Source: Brevibacillus massiliensis
Lineage (GTDB): Bacteria; Bacillota; Bacilli; Brevibacillales; Brevibacillaceae
Direction of reading: 5' to 3'
DNA: 34,787 bases
NCBI RefSeq assembly: GCF_000311785.1
Contig: NZ_HE978535.1
Coordinates: forward strand, 403,433 to 438,219
Made by a program: the position numbers and the translations under genes. Below are positions 31,017-34,787 of the stretch, in pieces. The notes beneath the pieces were generated by a model. It did no database searches. It was not told the DNA's origin and saw nothing but the letters and a program-made list of their open reading frames with translations. Numbering within the stretch: position 1 is the stretch's first letter; each line of letters begins with the position of its first letter.

Positions 31017-32354
31017 ATGAATCCGATGACGAAACAGGTTGAGGTTCACGATCCGGGCATCCTGCAGTGGGCCCGGGAGATCATTGAGCAGTGCCCTTCG
31101 CCTCGCTTGATGCAGCAGGAGGTCATAAACGCCGTAACCAGAAATGCACTTTGGCGCGGGGAGGAGTGCCTGAATCTGCTGGCACCGGAGGCGCCCACCA
31201 GTCCCACCGTCCGCCGTCTGCTTTCCGCGGAGGTGGGCATTCGCGCCGCCGAAGGGAACATCGGACCGGAACAAAGGTGGTTCGCAGGCACCCGCTACAT
31301 CGATGAGATCGAAGCCCTCTGCGTGGAACTGCTGAAAAAAGTCTTCCGGACAAACTACGCCGACCATCGCCTGGTGGCGAGCATGATCGGCAACATGACC
31401 GTGTATGCGGCGATGACGCAGCCGGGAGACAGCATCATGAGTCTCACCCAGCCGTTTGGCGGACATTCGAGCAATCGCATGGACGGGCCTGCCGGCATTC
31501 GCGGGCTGCATATCTGGGACGTCCCGATGGACCCGGTGGAGCTGGAAGTGGATCTGGACGCTTTCGCAGAGGTTGCCCGCAAAGTGCAGCCAAAACTGGT
31601 CACACTGGGCGCTTCCATGACGCTCTTCCCCTTCCCGTTGAAGGAGATGGCGCAAGTAGTGGCCGAGTGGGGCGGAAAAATCGTGTTTGACGGCGCGCAT
31701 CAGCTTGGCCTGATCGGCGGCGGCCAGTTCCAGGATCCGCTGGGCGAAGGAGCCGTCGTGATGATCGGTTCGGCCGGCAAGACCTTCAGCGGGCCGCAAA
31801 GCGGGATTATCGTCTGGAACGATCCGGCCTTGACCAAGCCTTTAACCGATACCATCTTCCCCGCGCTGGCCGCGACCCATCAGGTAAACCGCGTCGCGGC
31901 ACTGGCCGCTGCCGCCGCGGAGTTTCTGGCCTTCGGAAAGGAGTACATGGCACAGATCGTCGCCAACGCCCAGGCGCTCGGCAAAGCGCTGCACGATCAG
32001 GGTATCCCTGTCCTCGGGGCACATAAAGGCTTTACGCGGACGCATCAGGTCATCCTGGACGTGAAAGCGTTCGGCGGCGGCTATCCGGCGGCGACTCGTT
32101 TGGCCAAGGCCAATATCATTACAAACAAGAACCTGATTCCGGGCGACCGTCCGGAAGATTGGGACCATCCCAGCGGCCTGCGGATGGGAACGACGGAAGT
32201 GACCAGGCTCGGCATGAAGGAAGCGGAGATGGAAGTGATCGCCGACCTGATCGCCCGTGTACTGGTGAACAAGGAACAGCCGGAAGCCCTCAAACACCAG
32301 GTGATGGAATTGAGGTCGTCGTTTCGCGAAGTGCAATACTGTTTCGATGAGTAA
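31017..32354 (+). CDS. SHMT-like fold-type I PLP enzyme of unknown substrate
   Basis: A 445-residue protein related to serine hydroxymethyltransferase but clearly not the housekeeping GlyA. Conserved features: ENIGPEQRWF-like AEGNIGPEQRWFAGTRYIDEIE, a stacking His150 in PFGGHSSNRM, Asp225 and His228 in FDGAHQLGLI, the PLP Lys255 in GSAGKTFSGPQSG, and carboxylate-binding Arg389 in LRMGTTEVTRLGM. GlyA has THKTLRGPRGG at the Lys, so the pocket differs. Likely chemistry is aldol-type or retro-aldol cleavage on a hydroxy- or methyl-amino acid, by inference. ATG 31017 follows AAAGGGGA. Co-transcribed with the GntR gene. Confidence 0.85.
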   Translation: MNPMTKQVEVHDPGILQWAREIIEQCPSPRLMQQEVINAVTRNALWRGEECLNLLAPEAPTSPTVRRLLSAEVGIRAAEGNIGPEQRWFAGTRYIDEIEALCVELLKKVFRTNYADHRLVASMIGNMTVYAAMTQPGDSIMSLTQPFGGHSSNRMDGPAGIRGLHIWDVPMDPVELEVDLDAFAEVARKVQPKLVTLGASMTLFPFPLKEMAQVVAEWGGKIVFDGAHQLGLIGGGQFQDPLGEGAVVMIGSAGKTFSGPQSGIIVWNDPALTKPLTDTIFPALAATHQVNRVAALAAAAAEFLAFGKEYMAQIVANAQALGKALHDQGIPVLGAHKGFTRTHQVILDVKAFGGGYPAATRLAKANIITNKNLIPGDRPEDWDHPSGLRMGTTEVTRLGMKEAEMEVIADLIARVLVNKEQPEALKHQVMELRSSFREVQYCFDE

Positions 32355-32379
32355 AATGTAACCAACTGTTCACCGGAAA

Positions 32380-32395
32380 AGTGACAAGAATCACA
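32380..32395. promoter_or_regulatory. Fnr/Crp-type binding site candidate upstream of the hemerythrin gene
   Basis: AGTGA-CAAGAA-TCACA is a near-match to the Bacillus Fnr/Crp-type consensus TGTGA-N6-TCACA. Its centre is 41.5 bases upstream of the start expected from a weak -10 TAGAGT (32417-32422), the usual spacing of class II activation. This would tie the hemerythrin gene to oxygen or redox control. The -10 is only 4 of 6, so confidence is moderate. Confidence 0.5.
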
Positions 32396-32454
32396 GTCCC
32401 GCTCAGGCGATTCCTGTAGAGTGAAGGAGGAAGAATAGTTGAGGAGGCATCGCG

Positions 32455-33006
32455 ATGAGCGGGAATACCTACAAGCCAAAGCTGGACGTCAGCGATTGGC
32501 AGCTGACCAAAGAGAGCGAGTACGAACAGATTTTATCGATAATATCACCTGAACTTCACACGTTCGTGGCTGAACATGCACAGCTCGGCAAGAAGATGGA
32601 CCAGGTGCGGGCCGGCTATTCGGAGAAAGCGTATGCCGATGCGCTCAAAAGTATCGGAGAGGAGCTGGATCAGCACTTTTGCTACGAGGAAGAATTTATC
32701 CTGCCGCGGCTTGGCCATCACATCCTGAGCCGGGAAGCGGGGCCGATCAAGAAACTGATACAGGAGCATCAAGTCATTCGCAACCGCTATGCCGAAGCGC
32801 TCGAACTTTACCCGCAGCGGGACGAAGAGTCCGTTCGCGATCTCTTTATCCAGAAGATGAACCTGCTGGCCTACCTGCTCAAGAAGCACATTGAAAAGGA
32901 AGATCACTACTTTTTTCCGATGGTCAGTCTGATCTTGAACGAGCAGGAGAAAGCGGAGATTGCCGCTTTGGTCAAGCGGGAAACGGCGGCATCGCAACGG
33001 GTCTGA
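32455..33006 (+). CDS. Hemerythrin HHE-domain protein
   Basis: A 183-residue four-helix protein with the hemerythrin di-iron ligand pattern: His41 (VAEHAQL), His74 and Glu78 (LDQHFCYEEEFILPRL), His105 (IQEHQVIRNRY), and His145 with Glu149 (KKHIEKEDHYFFPM). Such proteins bind O2 or NO, or help repair Fe-S clusters. ATG 32455 follows GAGGAGG. It is preceded by a possible Fnr-type site and separated from the SHMT-like gene by 100 bases, so it is probably its own unit. The role is not fixed by sequence. Confidence 0.88.
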   Translation: MSGNTYKPKLDVSDWQLTKESEYEQILSIISPELHTFVAEHAQLGKKMDQVRAGYSEKAYADALKSIGEELDQHFCYEEEFILPRLGHHILSREAGPIKKLIQEHQVIRNRYAEALELYPQRDEESVRDLFIQKMNLLAYLLKKHIEKEDHYFFPMVSLILNEQEKAEIAALVKRETAASQRV

Positions 33007-33011
33007 AAGAG

Positions 33012-33059
33012 AAGACCACCTTTCGCGGCACTTGTACGTGCGGTGCGAAAGGTGGTCTT
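33012..33059. terminator. Shared hairpin between convergent genes
   Basis: AAGACCACCTTTCGC (33012-33026) pairs perfectly with 33045-33059 around an 18-nt loop that contains a further GTAC palindrome. T-runs are short on both strands (TTT on plus, TTCTCTTT on minus). It lies between the hemerythrin stop and the amine oxidase stop, so it probably ends both transcripts. Confidence 0.75.
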
Positions 33060-33073
33060 TGGCGTTCGGCGGC

Positions 33074-34678
33074 TTATCTGCTGCCAACCGCCGCTTTCAA
33101 CTTGCTGAGCAGTTCCCGGGCAGCGCGTTCACCCGTTTCCACCGCGCCGTTCAAATACCCTTGATAGTCGATGGAAGTGTGTTCGCCGGCGAAGTGACAA
33201 TCGCCCTCCGGTTCTCCTTCGATGCCGGCAAACTTGGTGTATTGGCCGACGCGGTAATACGAGTAGGAACCTTGTGTCCAGCGGTATCCCGTCCAGTAGT
33301 CCAGCGTCGCTTTTCCGTTCCACTTGGCGGTCAATCCGGGCAGCACCGGCTCGATTTGCCCGAGAAACTCTTTGGCTCGCGTCTGTGTATCCCCCCGGTT
33401 GAAGCTCTTCCCGATATCGCCTCCGGTAAAATCGACCAGAATGCCGGACTTGCCGGGCTGGGCCCGCGTCACTTCCCAGGTGCTCTGGTAGCCCGTATCG
33501 GAGTATGTCAGGCCGTTGCAGTGGAGCGCCTCCCAGTGGCGGTCGGTGAACTGGACAGCCAGCTTGGTGTTTGTACCCATGCCGTATTCCTGAATGGCCG
33601 TCATCTTCAATGGACGAAATCCGGCTTTGCCGATGTCCAAATGGCGGAGGATGGAGAAGGGGATGGCGAGAACCACCAGATCGGCTGTGACGTCTTTGGT
33701 TCCGCTTCCCTTGTCAAACGAGAGTCTGTAAGTGCCGTCGGAGTTCTTTCGGATCGCTGCCAGCGGCGTTCCTGTGTGGATTTGATCTTTCAATTTCTCC
33801 GCCAGGCGGGCAGGCACCTGATCGTTGCCGCCGCGGATGTGGTACCGTTCATCGGATGCGCCGAACAGCTCGAAGCGGTTTTTTTCGGAGTCGCCGAGCA
33901 GATACAGCAGATTGAGTGCGCTTTGGTCGCTGGATTCGCCGCCGTACTCGATATTGTAAGCCACGTCCAGCAGCTTGCCGAATTGGGATTTGCGGCCTCC
34001 CGGGACGCTCTCGTCGATCCAGTCGAGTATCGACATGTGATCCAGTTGGTACCCCCGCGGCGTGTAGCTGTTATACAAGGTCGGGTAGTCAGCGTCATCT
34101 ACGTCTGCCTGCAGCTTGTCCCAAATTTGCCTGAACATTTGGGCGGCTTTCCGGAAGGGGTACGTCGTCTGATTAAAGTAGAAGAAGGGCTCATGGCCTT
34201 TCTTTTCTGCCGCCAGCAGATCGTCGAGCTCAAGGCCCAGCTCCGCGGCCAGCTCGATGAGCGCGGTGTGGTCCGTATCGATCAGCTCACCGCCGTGTTC
34301 GGCGACCTGTCCGTCGGCAAAATGATTCCTGATGCTCCAGCAGCGGCCTCCAACGCGGTTGGATGCCTCATAGAGCTGAGCGGTATATCCGGCTTGCTTT
34401 AGCCGGTAGGTGCACGCAAGGCCGGCCAACCCGGCACCAACGACCACGATCCGCGGTGCGGTCGCGGCATTCACGGTCTGGGAACCGAGACTCCAGATCG
34501 TTGGCGGTACGGCCAGTGCCGCCGCTGTCAGCAGGGAGTGCTGCAAAAACTCTCGCCTGGAGATCCCTTTTTCCAGACGCTCTGCGATGACCTGGTCAAT
34601 CTCGACATGTCGGGCGGACGCTTCTTTTGCAATGGATGCTGCTGCCTTTAATTGCCGCATGAAAGGCGTTCGGGCCAT
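33074..34678 (-). CDS. Tat-exported flavin monoamine/L-amino-acid oxidase family protein
   Basis: A 534-residue FAD oxidase. Residues 40-45 read SRREFL, followed by a hydrophobic LLTAAALAVPPTIW stretch, a twin-arginine signal that implies export of the folded, FAD-loaded enzyme. It is preceded by an unusual 39-residue N-terminal extension. The dinucleotide-binding motif VVVGAGLAGLACTYRL (GAGLAG 81-86) continues into LYEASNRVGGRCWS. The C-terminal FAD motif is CHFAGEHTSIDYQGYLNGAVETGERAA, typical of MAO/LAAO enzymes. ATG at 34676-34678 has AGGAG 8 bases upstream. Substrate could be an amine or an L-amino acid; activity would release H2O2 and ammonia outside the membrane. Confidence 0.9.
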   Translation of the reverse strand: MARTPFMRQLKAAASIAKEASARHVEIDQVIAERLEKGISRREFLQHSLLTAAALAVPPTIWSLGSQTVNAATAPRIVVVGAGLAGLACTYRLKQAGYTAQLYEASNRVGGRCWSIRNHFADGQVAEHGGELIDTDHTALIELAAELGLELDDLLAAEKKGHEPFFYFNQTTYPFRKAAQMFRQIWDKLQADVDDADYPTLYNSYTPRGYQLDHMSILDWIDESVPGGRKSQFGKLLDVAYNIEYGGESSDQSALNLLYLLGDSEKNRFELFGASDERYHIRGGNDQVPARLAEKLKDQIHTGTPLAAIRKNSDGTYRLSFDKGSGTKDVTADLVVLAIPFSILRHLDIGKAGFRPLKMTAIQEYGMGTNTKLAVQFTDRHWEALHCNGLTYSDTGYQSTWEVTRAQPGKSGILVDFTGGDIGKSFNRGDTQTRAKEFLGQIEPVLPGLTAKWNGKATLDYWTGYRWTQGSYSYYRVGQYTKFAGIEGEPEGDCHFAGEHTSIDYQGYLNGAVETGERAARELLSKLKAAVGSR

Positions 34679-34787
34679 TCTATCAAGCTCCTTATCTGAA
34701 TAATATAATAATTACGACTATTATAATCTGCTTTTTTGATTTTTTCCACAGATAATGGCTGCTTGCAGGTTTTCTTTTATGAGGTAA
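34679..34787. other. A/T-rich upstream region of the amine oxidase gene
   Basis: This stretch to the window end holds the ribosome binding site and, on the minus strand, a TATAAT (34720-34725) that may be the -10 box. No good -35 was found upstream. No other gene is visible. Confidence 0.4.

Noticed and set aside
32960-34402. 480-codon open frame on the plus strand
   Set aside because: It is the antisense of the amine oxidase, shows no recognisable domain, and its opposite strand carries clear FAD and Tat motifs.

Overview
The window is one chromosomal stretch from a Gram-positive Bacillota, most likely a Bacillales/Paenibacillaceae-type organism such as Brevibacillus. That placement is an inference. 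It rests on strong AGGAGG-type ribosome binding sites, frequent GTG/TTG starts, sigma-A-like promoters, fairly high GC, and a cobalamin operon of the Bacillus megaterium type (cbiH60, long CbiX, fused CbiET). No tRNA, rRNA, CRISPR array, phage gene or transposase gene was seen.

Left end (1-2850): a YdcF/DUF218 membrane-anchored protein cut by the window edge, a formamidase/acetamidase (fmdA-like), and a small FmdB-type zinc-ribbon protein with a His-rich tail. Between the last two lies a 253-bp, almost fully self-complementary element (2045-2297). It is followed by a relic of a DMT/EamA transporter gene on the minus strand.

Centre (2817-21728): a sigma-A-like promoter, an adenosylcobalamin riboswitch and an intrinsic terminator precede 20 same-strand, mostly overlapping genes. 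They encode cobalt uptake (cbiMNQO), the anaerobic corrin-ring pathway (cbiH, X, J/cobK, C, D, ET, L, F, G, A), cobyric acid synthesis (cobQ/cbiP), lower-ligand activation (cobT), adenosylation (cobO), a nitroreductase-family flavoprotein, cobinamide salvage (cbiZ) and aminopropanol attachment (cbiB). Nucleotide-loop assembly genes (cobU/cobP, cobS, cobC) and the early siroheme steps are not in the window.

Malonate block (21736-30149): a divergent locus. The MadL/MadM malonate carrier runs on the minus strand. On the plus strand a GntR/FCD regulator is followed by mdcH, mdcA, mdcB, mdcC, a fused mdcD-mdcE and mdcG. Together these import malonate, build and attach the 2'-(5''-triphosphoribosyl)-3'-dephospho-CoA group to the acyl carrier protein, and decarboxylate malonyl-S-ACP to acetyl-S-ACP. 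Both divergent promoters carry a GTCGAC-centred motif next to the -10 box. A strong terminator closes the operon.

Right end (30295-34787): a second GntR/FCD regulator, apparently transcribed without a leader and overlapped by a perfect palindrome; an SHMT-like PLP enzyme of unknown substrate; a hemerythrin-domain protein preceded by an Fnr/Crp-like half-site pair at about -41.5 from a possible promoter; and, convergent, a Tat-exported flavin amine oxidase. A shared 15-bp-stem hairpin separates the last two.
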